Assembly (NCBI GenBank): GCA_035485275.1
Contig: DATHOE010000045.1
Span: forward strand, 1-44,409
From: DAIDJD01 sp035485275
GTDB taxonomy: Bacteria > Oederibacteriota > JAJYGY01 > DAIDJD01
Reading direction: 5' to 3'
Length of the DNA: 44,409 bases
The notes under the pieces: generated by a model
Seen by the model: only the letters and a program-made list of their open reading frames with translations
Told to the model about the DNA's origin: nothing
Databases searched by the model: none
Translations under genes and position numbers: made by a program
Shown: positions 23,688 to 32,933 of the stretch, piece by piece
Numbering within the stretch: position 1 is the first letter of the stretch
Layout of the letters: each line of letters opens with the position of its first letter

Positions 23688-25576
23688 GCGCCGGGGCCGT
23701 GAAGGACGGAGCCCCCGCCTCCACCCAGGAGGCGCCGCAGCTGCGCATCGTCATCGTGGGCCACGTGGACCACGGCAAGTCCACCTTCGTGGGCCGCCTG
23801 CTCCACGACACCAACAGCCTGCCCGACGGCAAGCTGGAGGCCATCCAGGCGTCCTGCCGCAAGCGCGGGGTGGACTTCGAGTTCGCCTTCCTGATGGACG
23901 CCCTGCAGAGCGAGCGCGACCAGAACATCACCATCGACACGGCCCAGATCTGGTTCCGCACCCCCCTGCGCCAGTACGTGGTCATCGACGCCCCCGGCCA
24001 CAAGGAATTCATCAAGAACATGGTCACGGGCGCGGCCCAGGCCGACGCGGCCTTCCTGCTCATCGCCGCCAACGAGGGCGTGCAGGAGCAGAGCCGCCGG
24101 CACGGCACGCTGCTGTCCCTGCTGGGGATCAAGCAGGTGGTGGTGCTGGTCAACAAGATGGACCTGGCGGGCTACGACCAGGCGGTCTTCGACAGGATCG
24201 AGTCCGAGTACCGCGCCTTTTTGAAGGGCCTGGGCGTGGAGCCCATGGCCTTCCTGCCCATGAGCGCGCGCGAGGGCGCCAACGTGGCGCACACGGACCC
24301 GGCCCTGGCCTGGTACCAGGGCCCGACCGTGCTGGGCCAGCTGGACCGTTTCCAGGCCCCGGTCGCGCCCACCGAAGCCCCCCTGCGTTTCCCGGTGCAG
24401 GACGTCTACCGCTTCGACGAGCGCCGCATCCTGGCTGGCCGCATCGAAAGCGGCTCCGTGAAGGTGGGCGACGAGCTGGTGTTCTGGCCCGGCGGCAAGC
24501 GCAGCACCGTGGCCTCGGTGGAGCGCTGGTCCGCGCCGTCCTCAGCCTCCGCGGGCGCCGGCGAGAGCGTGGGCCTGACCCTGACGGAGCAGATCTTCGT
24601 GGAGCGCGGCCACATCGCCAGCCGTCCGGAAAGCCCCCTGATCCAGGGCCACGAAATCCACGCCCGCGTGTTCTGGCTGGGCAAGCAGCCCCTGGTCAAG
24701 GGGCGGCGCTACAAGCTCAAGCTGGCCACCCAGGAGGTGGACTGCGAGGTCAAGGAGATCCGCGCGGTGCTCGATTCCAGCTCCCTGGACTCGCGCGGGG
24801 AGGCCGAGGCGGTGCAGCGCAATGAGGTGGCCGAACTGGTGCTCAGCACGCGCAAGCCGGTGGCCTTCGACAACCACGACCTCTTCGTGGGCACCGGGCG
24901 CTTCGTGCTCGTGGACGGCTACGACATGGCCGGCGGCGGCATCATCTTCGACCACGCCTACTCCGACACGGTCAGCACCAACATCCACTTCAACCACGCC
25001 GCCGTGACCACCGCCGAGAGGGAGGCCCTCAAGGGCCACCGCGGCGCGGTGGTCTGGTTCACCGGCCTGAGCGGCAGCGGCAAGAGCACCATCGCCAACG
25101 CCCTGGAGCGCGAGCTCACCCGGCAGGGCGTCCACTGCTACGAGCTCGACGGCGACAATCTGCGCTTCGGCCTGAACCGCGACCTGGGCTTCAGCGACGC
25201 CGACCGCCGCGAAAACATCCGCCGCGCGGCCGAGGTGGCCCTGCTGTTCTCCGACAGCGCCACGGTGGTCATCACCAGCCTCATCTCGCCGTTCAGGGAG
25301 GACCGGGCGCGGGCGCGCGAGCTGGCCCGGGAAAGAAAAACGCCGTTTTTTGAGGTGTTTGTGGACGCGCCCCTGGCCGTCTGCGAATCCCGCGACCCCA
25401 AGGGCCTCTACGCCAAGGCCCGCCGCGGTGAGCTGGCCCAGTTCACCGGCATCAGCAGCCCCTATGAGGCGCCGCTGGAGCCCTCCCTGACCCTGCACAC
25501 GGACCAGTACCCAGTAGAAGCTTGCGTGACCCAGGTCATGGACCTCCTGATGGGGACCATCCGCCCGCGGAAGTGA
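23684..25576 (+). CDS. cysNC: Bifunctional sulfate adenylyltransferase GTPase / APS kinase
   Basis: 630 residues from the GTG at 23684, which overlaps the cysD stop by 4 bases. The N-terminal EF-Tu-like GTPase has G1 GHVDHGKST (26-34), G3 DAPGH and G4 NKMD, then beta-barrel domains to about residue 440. The C-terminal APS kinase has P-loop GLSGSGKST (about 460-468) and DGDNLR. The fusion couples APS production with phosphorylation to PAPS. It is a common architecture and both halves look complete. No PAPS reductase or sulfite reductase lies in the window, so whether PAPS serves assimilation or sulfation (a glycan operon is nearby) is open. Confidence 0.96.
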   Translation: MSAGAVKDGAPASTQEAPQLRIVIVGHVDHGKSTFVGRLLHDTNSLPDGKLEAIQASCRKRGVDFEFAFLMDALQSERDQNITIDTAQIWFRTPLRQYVVIDAPGHKEFIKNMVTGAAQADAAFLLIAANEGVQEQSRRHGTLLSLLGIKQVVVLVNKMDLAGYDQAVFDRIESEYRAFLKGLGVEPMAFLPMSAREGANVAHTDPALAWYQGPTVLGQLDRFQAPVAPTEAPLRFPVQDVYRFDERRILAGRIESGSVKVGDELVFWPGGKRSTVASVERWSAPSSASAGAGESVGLTLTEQIFVERGHIASRPESPLIQGHEIHARVFWLGKQPLVKGRRYKLKLATQEVDCEVKEIRAVLDSSSLDSRGEAEAVQRNEVAELVLSTRKPVAFDNHDLFVGTGRFVLVDGYDMAGGGIIFDHAYSDTVSTNIHFNHAAVTTAEREALKGHRGAVVWFTGLSGSGKSTIANALERELTRQGVHCYELDGDNLRFGLNRDLGFSDADRRENIRRAAEVALLFSDSATVVITSLISPFREDRARARELARERKTPFFEVFVDAPLAVCESRDPKGLYAKARRGELAQFTGISSPYEAPLEPSLTLHTDQYPVEACVTQVMDLLMGTIRPRK

Positions 25577-25728
25577 GCGCCCGTCAAAAAATGCTTTACC
25601 AAAGCCCCGGCCCGGCGAGACAATAATATCCGGTTTTCCACCGGGCACGCGGCGGGCTCGGGACCGGCACGGGGCGCACGGCGACGGCGAAAGCGCTACG
25701 CGAGGCAACAGGCAAGGAGGGTGGCACC

Positions 25729-25938
25729 ATGGGCGCGGTCAAAGGCAAGGTGAAGTGGTTCAACGAAAAGAAGGGCTTCGGATTCCTGGAGCAGGCCGGC
25801 GGGGCGGACGTTTTCGTCCACTTTTCCGCCATCAAGGGCCAGGGCTTCCGGACCCTGGGCGAAGGCCAGGAAGTGACCTTCGACATCGAACAGGGCCAGA
25901 AGGGCCCCCAGGCGGTGAACGTGGAAGCCGCTAAGTAA
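25729..25938 (+). CDS. Cold-shock protein (CspA family)
   Basis: 69 residues, the standard length, behind AAGGAGGG. RNP1 KGFGFL and RNP2 VFVHFSAI are intact, with WFNEKKG at the start of the OB fold. It binds single-stranded RNA and melts secondary structure. The 150-base upstream interval (25577-25728) contains an AT-rich patch around 25622-25629 (ATAATAT) and may hold a long untranslated leader as in other csp genes. A strong terminator follows. Confidence 0.96.
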   Translation: MGAVKGKVKWFNEKKGFGFLEQAGGADVFVHFSAIKGQGFRTLGEGQEVTFDIEQGQKGPQAVNVEAAK

Positions 25939-25966
25939 GACCTATCCGCGGCGCTGCGGATGCTCG

Positions 25967-26007
25967 AAAAGCGGAGGAGCCGGGGGGCTCCTCCGCTTTT
26001 CCTTTTT
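25967..26007 (+). terminator. Intrinsic terminator after the cold-shock gene
   Basis: Perfect 14-base arms AAAAGCGGAGGAGC (25967-25980) and GCTCCTCCGCTTTT (25987-26000), 6-base loop, then CCTTTTT. The AAAA/TTTT ends also allow termination in the other direction. Confidence 0.92.
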
Positions 26008-26052
26008 GGGAGCGCTTTGTCCGCTGTCCGCGCCTGTGCTAACATGCTTACC

Positions 26053-26712
26053 ATGGAAAAGCACCGCGCGTATTTCGAGTTCCTGGAGCGCGTCGCCGAG
26101 GGCGGCTGTTTCGTGTGCAAGGCCGTGCACACGGGGATGGACAGTTATTTGAAGAGCTACCTCGAGGAGGGCGTCACCAACGAGCAGAGTTGGGGCGCCC
26201 TGAAGGCCTCGCAAGGCTGGTGCGCCCGCCACGCCCGCCAGCTGGAGGCCAAGGCCGACGGCCTGGCCGTGGCGCTGTTCTACGGCCACCTGATCCAGGA
26301 GGCCCTGACGCGGATGGATCCGCTGGGCAAGATGGACCGCCTGCGGGCCGCCTTCTCCGCGGACAAGCCCACGCCCTGCCCGGGCTGCCTGCGCGAGCAT
26401 GAGTCCGAAACCTCATGGGCCCACCTGGTGGCCCAGGCCGCCGGGGAGCCGGAAGCCCAGGGTCCGATCCGCGCCGATTTATGCCTCTGCGTGGGCCACC
26501 TGCGCCTGGCGCTTCGCTTCGCCCAAGGCGAGGCCCTGGCCTTCCTGCGCGCGGACCAGGAGGCCAAGCTGCGCGTGCTGGCGGCCGAAAACGCGGAATT
26601 CGTGCGCAAGACCGGGACCAACGGCCGCGGATCGGAGCCTTTGAGCCCCGCCGAAACCGACAGTTGGAAACGCGCTTTACGGGCCTGGTACGGGCTCCAT
26701 TGGGGCGGCTGA
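26053..26712 (+). CDS. Cysteine-rich DUF6062-like protein
   Basis: 219 residues from the ATG at 26053; an in-frame ATG three codons earlier (26044) is equally possible. The helical protein carries paired cysteine motifs: CFVC near the N-terminus followed about 40 residues later by GWCARHARQL, and a second set CPGC followed by LCLCVGHLRL. This CxxC...CxxH doubled layout resembles DUF6062 proteins, where such clusters suggest zinc binding. Function unknown. It lies between the cold-shock terminator and the DUF1844 gene and probably starts a transcript of its own, though no promoter was clear. Confidence 0.75.
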   Translation: MEKHRAYFEFLERVAEGGCFVCKAVHTGMDSYLKSYLEEGVTNEQSWGALKASQGWCARHARQLEAKADGLAVALFYGHLIQEALTRMDPLGKMDRLRAAFSADKPTPCPGCLREHESETSWAHLVAQAAGEPEAQGPIRADLCLCVGHLRLALRFAQGEALAFLRADQEAKLRVLAAENAEFVRKTGTNGRGSEPLSPAETDSWKRALRAWYGLHWGG

Positions 26713-26757
26713 AATCCGCCATTCCCCGCTGCAGATGGTTCAAGAGAAAGGGCCCCC

Positions 26758-27090
26758 ATGCCGGATCCCAACGCTCAAGACCTGGACTTCATCAACCTGG
26801 TGACCCTGGTGGCCTCGACCGCCGCGTCGGAGCTGGGCGAGAAGAAGGCCGGCAATCCCGGAGGCAAGCTCAACCTCCCCCGGGCGCGCCAGTTCATCAA
26901 CATGCTGTCGGCCCTGAAGAAAAAGACCGAAGGCCGCCTCGACGAGCCGGAGGCCAAAGTTCTGGACACCCTTTTGGGCGACCTGCAGGCGCGTTATGTG
27001 AAGGCCGCCGGGCTGGACAAGGAGGACCCCAACCTCCCCATGCTGGGCCGCCTCGCCGCGCAGGCCTACGGCCAGTCCAAGAAACCCTGA
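26758..27090 (+). CDS. DUF1844 protein
   Basis: 110 residues. The pattern FINLVTLVASTAASELGE, LPRARQFINMLSALKKKTEGRL and LLGDLQARYV is the DUF1844 core of alpha-helical proteins found in many phyla, usually of about this length. The role is unknown. The stop overlaps the next start (TGATG), so it may be cotranscribed with the glycan operon. It follows AGAAAGGG. Confidence 0.88.
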   Translation: MPDPNAQDLDFINLVTLVASTAASELGEKKAGNPGGKLNLPRARQFINMLSALKKKTEGRLDEPEAKVLDTLLGDLQARYVKAAGLDKEDPNLPMLGRLAAQAYGQSKKP

Positions 27091-28157
27091 TGGGGAAGGC
27101 CTGGCGCCTGGCCCTCCGCCCGGGCACGATTTTTCTCGGTTTCCTGTCCTTGCTGTTGGGGATCAACGCGGGGGTCCGCGCCTCGGAACTGGGCTTCGGA
27201 TTTGAACCGGGCCTGCCCGCCGCTTCGCCCGCGGCCCGCGCCGCGCTGGCGGCCGGACGGAGCTGCCTGCGCCGCGGCGACGAAGACGGCGCCGAGGCCC
27301 GCTTCAAGGCCCGCCTGCGGCGCCGCGCGGACCCCGGGCTGCTGGACGCGCTGGGGAGCCTCTATTTCCGCCAGACCCGCCTGGCCGGCGCGGACAGCTG
27401 CTATGAACGCCTGAGCCGTGTCAGCCCGGCCTCCGCCCTGGCCTGGTACCGTCTCGGCCTGGTGCGCGCGGCGCGGGGCCGCTACCGCGGCGCTTCGGAC
27501 GCCCAGAGGCTGGCGGTGGGCCTGGCGCCGGATTTCGGCCCAGCCTATTGCGCCCTGGCCCTCGATCTCCGCGAAAGCGGGCAGCGGGGCATGGGCGCCT
27601 GGGCCGTGCGGCGCGCCCTGAGCCTGATGCCCCGCTACGCCGGAGCCTGGAACCTCCAAGGCGCCTTTGAGCAGGACGCGCGCCACTACGAGGCCGCCCG
27701 CCGCAGCTACCTGAAGGCGATCGCGCTGGCGCCCGGCTACGCCGGGGCCTGGTTCAACCTGGCCCAGCTGTGGGAGATCCGCGGCAGGCGCGACCTCGCT
27801 CTGCAGGCCTACGGCAAGGCCATCCAGGCCAAGCCCGCCTTCGCCGAGGCCCGGCTGGCGCGGGCCGCGCTCTACCTCGACGCCGGCTCCCCGCGCGCGG
27901 CGCGCGCGGACTTCGAGGCCTGCCTGGCCCTCGAGGACTGGGCGCCCGACGGATGGCGGGGCCTGCGCCGCGTCGACCTGGGCCAAGGGCACAGGGACGC
28001 GGCCGCGCTGGACCTGCGCCGCGCCAAGGCCAGCGAGCGCCGCAGGGCGCGCGCCGCGGACCGGCGCGCCGATCGCGGCATGGAAGAGCCATCCCCTTAT
28101 GAGCCGGAGTTGCCTCCGTCCCCCGACGCAGGCAAGCCCTTGGAGGCAAACCCTTGA
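27090..28157 (+). CDS. Exported TPR-repeat protein
   Basis: 355 residues. An N-terminal signal or anchor helix (FLGFLSLLLGINAGVRA) is followed by about seven TPR-type units between residues 55 and 300, for example SALAWYRLGLVRAARGRY, AGAWFNLAQLWEIRGRRDLAL and YGKAIQAKPAFAEARLARAALYL. The C-terminus is charged and Pro-rich and probably unstructured. It overlaps the upstream DUF1844 stop and its own stop overlaps the next start (TTGA). A periplasmic scaffold for the membrane glycosyltransferases that follow is the natural guess. Confidence 0.85.
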   Translation: MGKAWRLALRPGTIFLGFLSLLLGINAGVRASELGFGFEPGLPAASPAARAALAAGRSCLRRGDEDGAEARFKARLRRRADPGLLDALGSLYFRQTRLAGADSCYERLSRVSPASALAWYRLGLVRAARGRYRGASDAQRLAVGLAPDFGPAYCALALDLRESGQRGMGAWAVRRALSLMPRYAGAWNLQGAFEQDARHYEAARRSYLKAIALAPGYAGAWFNLAQLWEIRGRRDLALQAYGKAIQAKPAFAEARLARAALYLDAGSPRAARADFEACLALEDWAPDGWRGLRRVDLGQGHRDAAALDLRRAKASERRRARAADRRADRGMEEPSPYEPELPPSPDAGKPLEANP

Positions 28158-29674
28158 CCGAGCGCCGGCGCTTTTGGCTTTGGGCATTCGCGGCGGCGGC
28201 CGCCGCCTTCGTGTTGCGCCTGCCGTCCCTGAACCTCTTGCTGGACCGGGACGAGGGGGAGTACGCCAGCCTGGCCTGGCTGTGGCGCACGGGCGCGGGC
28301 CTGCCCTACCGGGACTGGCTGGAGCAGAAGCCGCCCATGGCCATCGCCATGAACGCGCTGGCCCAGGCCTGCTTCAAGGACGGCGTGCTGGGCCTGCGCG
28401 TGCTGTCCATGGCCTGGATCCTCGCCACGGTCCTGGGGCTGTACCTCCTGCTTGAGCGCATGGCCCGCCGCGGCCGCTTCGGTTCCGGGCTCGAAGCCCG
28501 CCCCCTTTTCCGGCCCCTGGCCGCGGGTTTGGGCGCCCTGGTGGCCGCCTTCCTGCTTTCGACCAGCCGCACCCAGAGCCTGGCCGCCAACACCGAAACC
28601 TGGCAGACCCTGCCGCTGCTGGCCGCCCTGGCCGTTTTGTTCGTTCCGCGTCCCCAGGACCTGCGCTGGGGCCACTACCTGATCGCGGGCTGTTTCGTGG
28701 GGCTGGCCTCCCTGTTCAAGCAGCCGGTCTTCGCGGCCGTGCTGGTCCTGCCCTTGGCCGCGCAGCATCGCGACGGAAAGCTCATCCCCAGCGTGTTGTG
28801 GACCCTCGCGGGCGCCCTGATCCCCTGGATCGCGGTGTGGGAGATCTTCGCGCTGCAGGGGGCGGGCCTCGATTTTCTGCAGTGCACCCTGGCCTACAAC
28901 CAGACCTACGTCCTGCAGGGCCTGCCCGGGGCCTGGCGCCGCGCCTTGGGGCTCGCCGGCTGGCTCGCCCCGGAGACCTGGGCCCTGCTGTGGCTGGCCG
29001 TGCTGGGCTGGCGCTTCCTCGGCCGCGAGGGGGCCTCGCGCCGCTGGCTGGCCGCCTGGCTCCTGGTCGGGCTCATCGCGCTGGCTGCCTCGGGCCATTT
29101 CTATCCGCACTACGCGGTCCTGGTCTTGCCGCCCCTGGCGGCGCTCGCGGGCCTGGGCCTGCTGGGGATGTTCCCGGGGGCGCCCGGCTCGTCCGGCCAC
29201 CGCGCCCCGCGGGCCCTGCGCCTGGCCCTGGCGATCGTGGCGCTGTGCGGCTATGTCTGGGCCGACGGCAGCCTCTGGTTCAGGCCTTCGGCGCGGGAGC
29301 GCACCCTGCACGTATACGGGCTCACGACCTTCGCCAACGCTCCCGAGGCGGCCCTCAAGCTGCAGGCCATGTGCCCGCCCTCCCAAAACCTCTTCATCTG
29401 GGGCGACGAGGCCGAGCTGTACTATCTCTCCCAGCGGCGGCCCGCCAGCCGCTTCCTGTTCACCTATCCCTTCACCGGCGAGGCGCCGGTCTGGCCCGAC
29501 GGCGACCATGAGATGCTGATGGGGCTCTTCGACGAGAACACCGGCGCCGCGGTGCTGAGCAAGGGACTGGACGAGAACAATCCGTTCCAGAAGAGCGTCG
29601 GCGACGGGCTGCGCGAGCAGTACAGCCCCGACCAGAGCGTCCAGGGCTTCATCCTGGGCGCGCGCAAGCGGTGA
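28154..29674 (+). CDS. GT-C membrane glycosyltransferase (GT39/ArnT-like)
   Basis: 506 residues from a TTG at 28154 that overlaps the upstream stop. Around ten membrane helices are visible. The first extracytoplasmic loop has LDRDEGEYASLAW, the acidic motif that binds the polyprenyl-linked donor in PMT/ArnT-type enzymes, and EQKPPMAIAMN follows as is usual. A C-terminal soluble part (about 380-506) contains FIWGDEAELYYLSQRRPASR. It is expected to transfer a sugar from a lipid carrier to a glycan, lipid or protein outside the cytoplasmic membrane. Confidence 0.87.
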   Translation: MTERRRFWLWAFAAAAAAFVLRLPSLNLLLDRDEGEYASLAWLWRTGAGLPYRDWLEQKPPMAIAMNALAQACFKDGVLGLRVLSMAWILATVLGLYLLLERMARRGRFGSGLEARPLFRPLAAGLGALVAAFLLSTSRTQSLAANTETWQTLPLLAALAVLFVPRPQDLRWGHYLIAGCFVGLASLFKQPVFAAVLVLPLAAQHRDGKLIPSVLWTLAGALIPWIAVWEIFALQGAGLDFLQCTLAYNQTYVLQGLPGAWRRALGLAGWLAPETWALLWLAVLGWRFLGREGASRRWLAAWLLVGLIALAASGHFYPHYAVLVLPPLAALAGLGLLGMFPGAPGSSGHRAPRALRLALAIVALCGYVWADGSLWFRPSARERTLHVYGLTTFANAPEAALKLQAMCPPSQNLFIWGDEAELYYLSQRRPASRFLFTYPFTGEAPVWPDGDHEMLMGLFDENTGAAVLSKGLDENNPFQKSVGDGLREQYSPDQSVQGFILGARKR

Positions 29675-30891
29675 AAACGCGCACCCGCAACCTGGCCCTG
29701 CTGGTCCTGGTGGCCCTGTGCGTGCGCCTGCCGGTCCTGGCCTTCAGCCCGGGCGCGCCCTATGACATGGAAAGCTACGCCCGCGTGGCGGCCTGCAATG
29801 GACCGGGGCTCTACGCCTCGCCGATGCTGGACGGCCGCTACCCCTACCTGCCCCTGTGGTGGCTGCTGCTCAAGGGGCTCGCGTTGGCGCATTGGCTCTT
29901 CGGCGGCGACCCGGGGCTGTGGTTCCGCCTCCCCGGCCTGGCCGGCGACCTGGCCCTGTGCATCCTGGCCTGCCTGCTGGCCGGGCGGCGCTGGAGGGGG
30001 ACCCATGCCGTGGATTCAGCCGCCCATGAGCAGGCCGGCCTGATCGCCGGGCTGAGCTGGGCCCTGAACCCTTTGGCCGTGCTGGCCAGCGCCGCGCACG
30101 GCCAATTCGACAGCCTGGCGCTGGCCCTGCTGCTGGGCGCGGCCTGGCTCCTGGAATATTCGCGCAATCCGCGCGGCGACGGCCTCGCGGCGCTGTGCCT
30201 GGGGGCGGCGGTGGCCCTGAAGACCTGGCCCGTCGCGTTCCTGCCCCTCTACCTCGCGATGTTCCCCAGCGTCCGCGCGCGCCTGCGTTTCGCGGCCTGG
30301 GTGCTGGTGCCGCCCCTCTTGCTGCTGCTGCCCTGGCTGTTCATGGACGGCCCGCAGGCCGTCGCGGCGCACCTTTGCTACAGCGGCGCCAACGGCCTGG
30401 GCCTGTCCAACGCGCTGAAGGCCTGCTTCTTCGCGGCCGGCGCGCCGCCGGAATTGTGGCGCCAGGCGGATTTCTGGTTCCGGGCGGCGGCGCTGGCCCT
30501 GCTGGGCCTGGCCTTCGCCTGGGCGCTCCTGCGCCGCGGCGGCCTGCGCCTGCTCGACGGCCTGCCCTGGGCGGCCCTGACCCTGATCCTACTGGCGCCC
30601 GGGCTCTCCCCGCAGTACCTGATCTGGGCGCCGGCCCTGGCCCTGGCGCTGTCCCCGGCCCTGGTCTGGCGGCTGAGCCTGGCGGCCCTGCCCTTGGCCC
30701 TGGCCTTCTATGCCCTGTTCATGCCCAGCGTGCTGGCGGCTTCCATGGCCTGGTCGCCGCCTTCCCCAAGCCCGGCGCTGATCCTCGCTTGGGGCGCGGC
30801 CAACCTGGCCTGGTGGGCCTGGACGCTGCGGGAATGGGGCGGCCTCAAGGACCGCAACCTGGCCAGGCCGCGCGCCGGATATTTTTCATGA
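29671..30891 (+). CDS. GT-C membrane glycosyltransferase (GT87/DUF2029-like)
   Basis: 406 residues from a GTG at 29671 (GTGA overlap). Nine to eleven hydrophobic helices with YDMESYARVA in the first loop and AHGQFDSLALALLLGAAW, the GQxD motif of mannosyltransferase-like GT87 and related families. LSPQYLIWAPAL toward the C-terminus matches the same group. It lacks the large soluble domain of its upstream neighbour. Donor and acceptor are not predictable. Confidence 0.82.
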   Translation: MKTRTRNLALLVLVALCVRLPVLAFSPGAPYDMESYARVAACNGPGLYASPMLDGRYPYLPLWWLLLKGLALAHWLFGGDPGLWFRLPGLAGDLALCILACLLAGRRWRGTHAVDSAAHEQAGLIAGLSWALNPLAVLASAAHGQFDSLALALLLGAAWLLEYSRNPRGDGLAALCLGAAVALKTWPVAFLPLYLAMFPSVRARLRFAAWVLVPPLLLLLPWLFMDGPQAVAAHLCYSGANGLGLSNALKACFFAAGAPPELWRQADFWFRAAALALLGLAFAWALLRRGGLRLLDGLPWAALTLILLAPGLSPQYLIWAPALALALSPALVWRLSLAALPLALAFYALFMPSVLAASMAWSPPSPSPALILAWGAANLAWWAWTLREWGGLKDRNLARPRAGYFS

Positions 30892-30917
30892 GCCCAAGCA
30901 TGGAGCCGAAGTTTTGA
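30888..30917 (+). other. Nine-codon coupling ORF between two GT genes
   Basis: The ATG at 30888 overlaps the stop of the upstream gene (ATGA). The frame MSPSMEPKF ends with a TGA at 30915-30917 that overlaps the TTG start of the next gene (TTGA). It thus bridges the 22-base gap exactly and would carry ribosomes from one gene to the next. No other reading is seen in the gap. Confidence 0.4.
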
Positions 30918-32926
30918 GGCGTCTCAAGTTTTTCGTCCTGTTCGGGTGGACCCTCGCCCTGCTGGTCCTTACCTGGAACCGCTACCCCGTTCCGGTCCAC
31001 GGCCTGGCGGACTGCGCGCGTGCGGCGGGCTCGGCCGGGGCCCTGCTCCTGGTTGCCCTGCTGCTGGGGCGGGCCCTGCTGCGGCGTTTCCGGCTCTACC
31101 ACGGCTCCCTGGTCGAGGAGGCCGGCTTCAGCCTGGCGCTGGGCCTGGCCGTGTTCAGCCTGGTGGCCGCGGCCTTGGGCGCCCTGGGCGTCCTGTATGG
31201 CTGGCTGGCCTGGGGCCTGGTGGTCCTCACGGGCGTGGGATCCTGGGGCCACGCCGAGGCGCTGTTCGATTCCCTGCGGCACAGCCTGAGGTCCAAGCAT
31301 CCCTGGGAGGGCTCCAGCACCGAGGTCGCCACGGTGCTGTGCCTGGCGGTGGCCGGCGTCGCGATGGCGGGCCTGGCTTTCGCGCCGCCCAAATTTTTCG
31401 ACGCCCTGGTCTACCACCTCGCCGACGCCCAGCGGGCCGCGCTGAGCGGCAGCATCGCGCCGCGGCCCGGCGTGCTGTTCACCTGGCTGCCCTCCTTGGC
31501 CGGGCCCCTGTGGAGCCTGGCCTTGGTCCTGGACGGCTCCCCCCTGGTCAGTGCCCTGGCCCCGGCCCTGCTCAACCTGGCCCTGTGCGCGGGGCTCGGG
31601 CTGATGCTGATGGACGCCTCCGCCCGGCTCTTCAACGACCGCCGCATCTGGCTGGCCCCGGCGGTGGCGCTGACCCAGCCCCTGCTGGTCCTCAGCTTCG
31701 GGGTCTTCTCCCCGGACGCCTGGGCGGCCTTTTATGCCTTCCTTTCGCTCGACGCCTTTCTGCTGGCCTTGGGCGATCCCGTGCGGCGCTCCCAGTCCTC
31801 CTGGCTGCTGCTCAGCGCCGCCCTGGCCGGCGCCGCGGTCGCGTCGAAGCCCGTGGCGCTCATCCACGGCGCGGCCTTGTTGCTGATGATCGTGGCCCTG
31901 GCCTGGAAAGAGCCGTCCTGGCGGCGTCCCGGCCTTTTGCTTGCGGGCGCGGGCCTCTTCCTGGTCCCCCTGCTTCCTTGGCTCCTGCAAGGCGCCCTGC
32001 TCAAGGGCCAGCCCTTTTATCCCTTCCCGGTGCACTTCCTGGGCGCCAGCCTGGGCGCGGGCGGCCCCAGCTCCTACTTCGAGCATCTGCGTGGCTTTGG
32101 CGGCTCCGGCTGGTGGTCCTGGGTCCGCCTGCCTTGGGCCGCCTTTTTTGACGTGGGCAGCCTGGGCGGCGACGGCAATCCCGGCTTCCTGCTCCTGGCC
32201 CTGGCGCCCGCGGTCCTGGTCTGGCGCCTGGACCGCCCCATGCGCTGGACTTTGTATTACCTGCTCGCGGGCTTCCTGGTCTGGGCTCTGGGTCCGCATG
32301 TCCTGCGTTACGGCGTTTGCCTGCTGCCCGCGGCCAGCCTCCTGGCGGCCTACGGCATCCTGGAGGCTGAAACCTGGGCCCGGTCCAAGACCTGGGCGAA
32401 GATCTGGCAGGCCCTGGTGCTGGTCGGCCTGCTCGCGGGCGCGCTCCAGACCCTGGCCATCGTGGTGAAGGATTTCGACCCCTTTTCCGCGGCCTTGGGC
32501 CTGGAGGCTCCGGAGGACTACCTCGCGCGCATGGGCGTGCCGCAGGCCAAGATCGCGCAGTGGATCCGGGCGGAGGGCGGCGCCGACGCCGGGGTCCTCG
32601 TGCTGGGGGACGAGCGCAGCGCCTATCTGCCGCCCAAGAGCCTGGCCTGCAGCGTCTTTGAAACCCATCCCCTGGCGCAATGGGTGGCCCAGGCGGGCAG
32701 CCCCCAAGAGGTGGGTGCCATCGTCCGGGCGAAGGGGTATGATTTCGTGTATTTCAACGGCGGGGAGTGGGCGCGCTTGAGCCAGAGCGGTCCCAGCCCC
32801 ATCTATTGGCCCGACGGGGACGCGGCGGCCAAAGCGCGTTTCTTCGGCTGGCTGGACCTCCTGCGGGCCCTGCCCGCCCAGGACCGCCTCGTCGCCGGCA
32901 ACATCCTTGTGGCGCATCTGCGCTGA
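30914..32926 (+). CDS. GT-C-like polytopic membrane protein
   Basis: 670 residues from the TTG at 30914; no ATG or GTG in frame gives a better N-terminus. About eleven to thirteen membrane helices. The loop motif FFDALVYHLADAQRAALSG resembles RgtA/GT39-type proteins where F-D-x-x-x-Y-H-L precedes the lipid-donor site. FSPDAWAAFYAF and SKPVALIHGA follow, and a soluble C-terminal domain of about 130 residues (IRAEGGADAGVLVLGDERS, YDFVYFNGGEW) lies outside the membrane. Probably another lipid-donor glycosyltransferase of the operon. A hairpin follows the stop. Confidence 0.8.
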   Translation: MRRLKFFVLFGWTLALLVLTWNRYPVPVHGLADCARAAGSAGALLLVALLLGRALLRRFRLYHGSLVEEAGFSLALGLAVFSLVAAALGALGVLYGWLAWGLVVLTGVGSWGHAEALFDSLRHSLRSKHPWEGSSTEVATVLCLAVAGVAMAGLAFAPPKFFDALVYHLADAQRAALSGSIAPRPGVLFTWLPSLAGPLWSLALVLDGSPLVSALAPALLNLALCAGLGLMLMDASARLFNDRRIWLAPAVALTQPLLVLSFGVFSPDAWAAFYAFLSLDAFLLALGDPVRRSQSSWLLLSAALAGAAVASKPVALIHGAALLLMIVALAWKEPSWRRPGLLLAGAGLFLVPLLPWLLQGALLKGQPFYPFPVHFLGASLGAGGPSSYFEHLRGFGGSGWWSWVRLPWAAFFDVGSLGGDGNPGFLLLALAPAVLVWRLDRPMRWTLYYLLAGFLVWALGPHVLRYGVCLLPAASLLAAYGILEAETWARSKTWAKIWQALVLVGLLAGALQTLAIVVKDFDPFSAALGLEAPEDYLARMGVPQAKIAQWIRAEGGADAGVLVLGDERSAYLPPKSLACSVFETHPLAQWVAQAGSPQEVGAIVRAKGYDFVYFNGGEWARLSQSGPSPIYWPDGDAAAKARFFGWLDLLRALPAQDRLVAGNILVAHLR

Positions 32927-32933
32927 CAGGCCT

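Noticed and set aside
25595..25629. Possible csp promoter TTTACC ... TAATAT
   Set aside because: Spacing is 23 bases, too long for a standard promoter, so no call was made.
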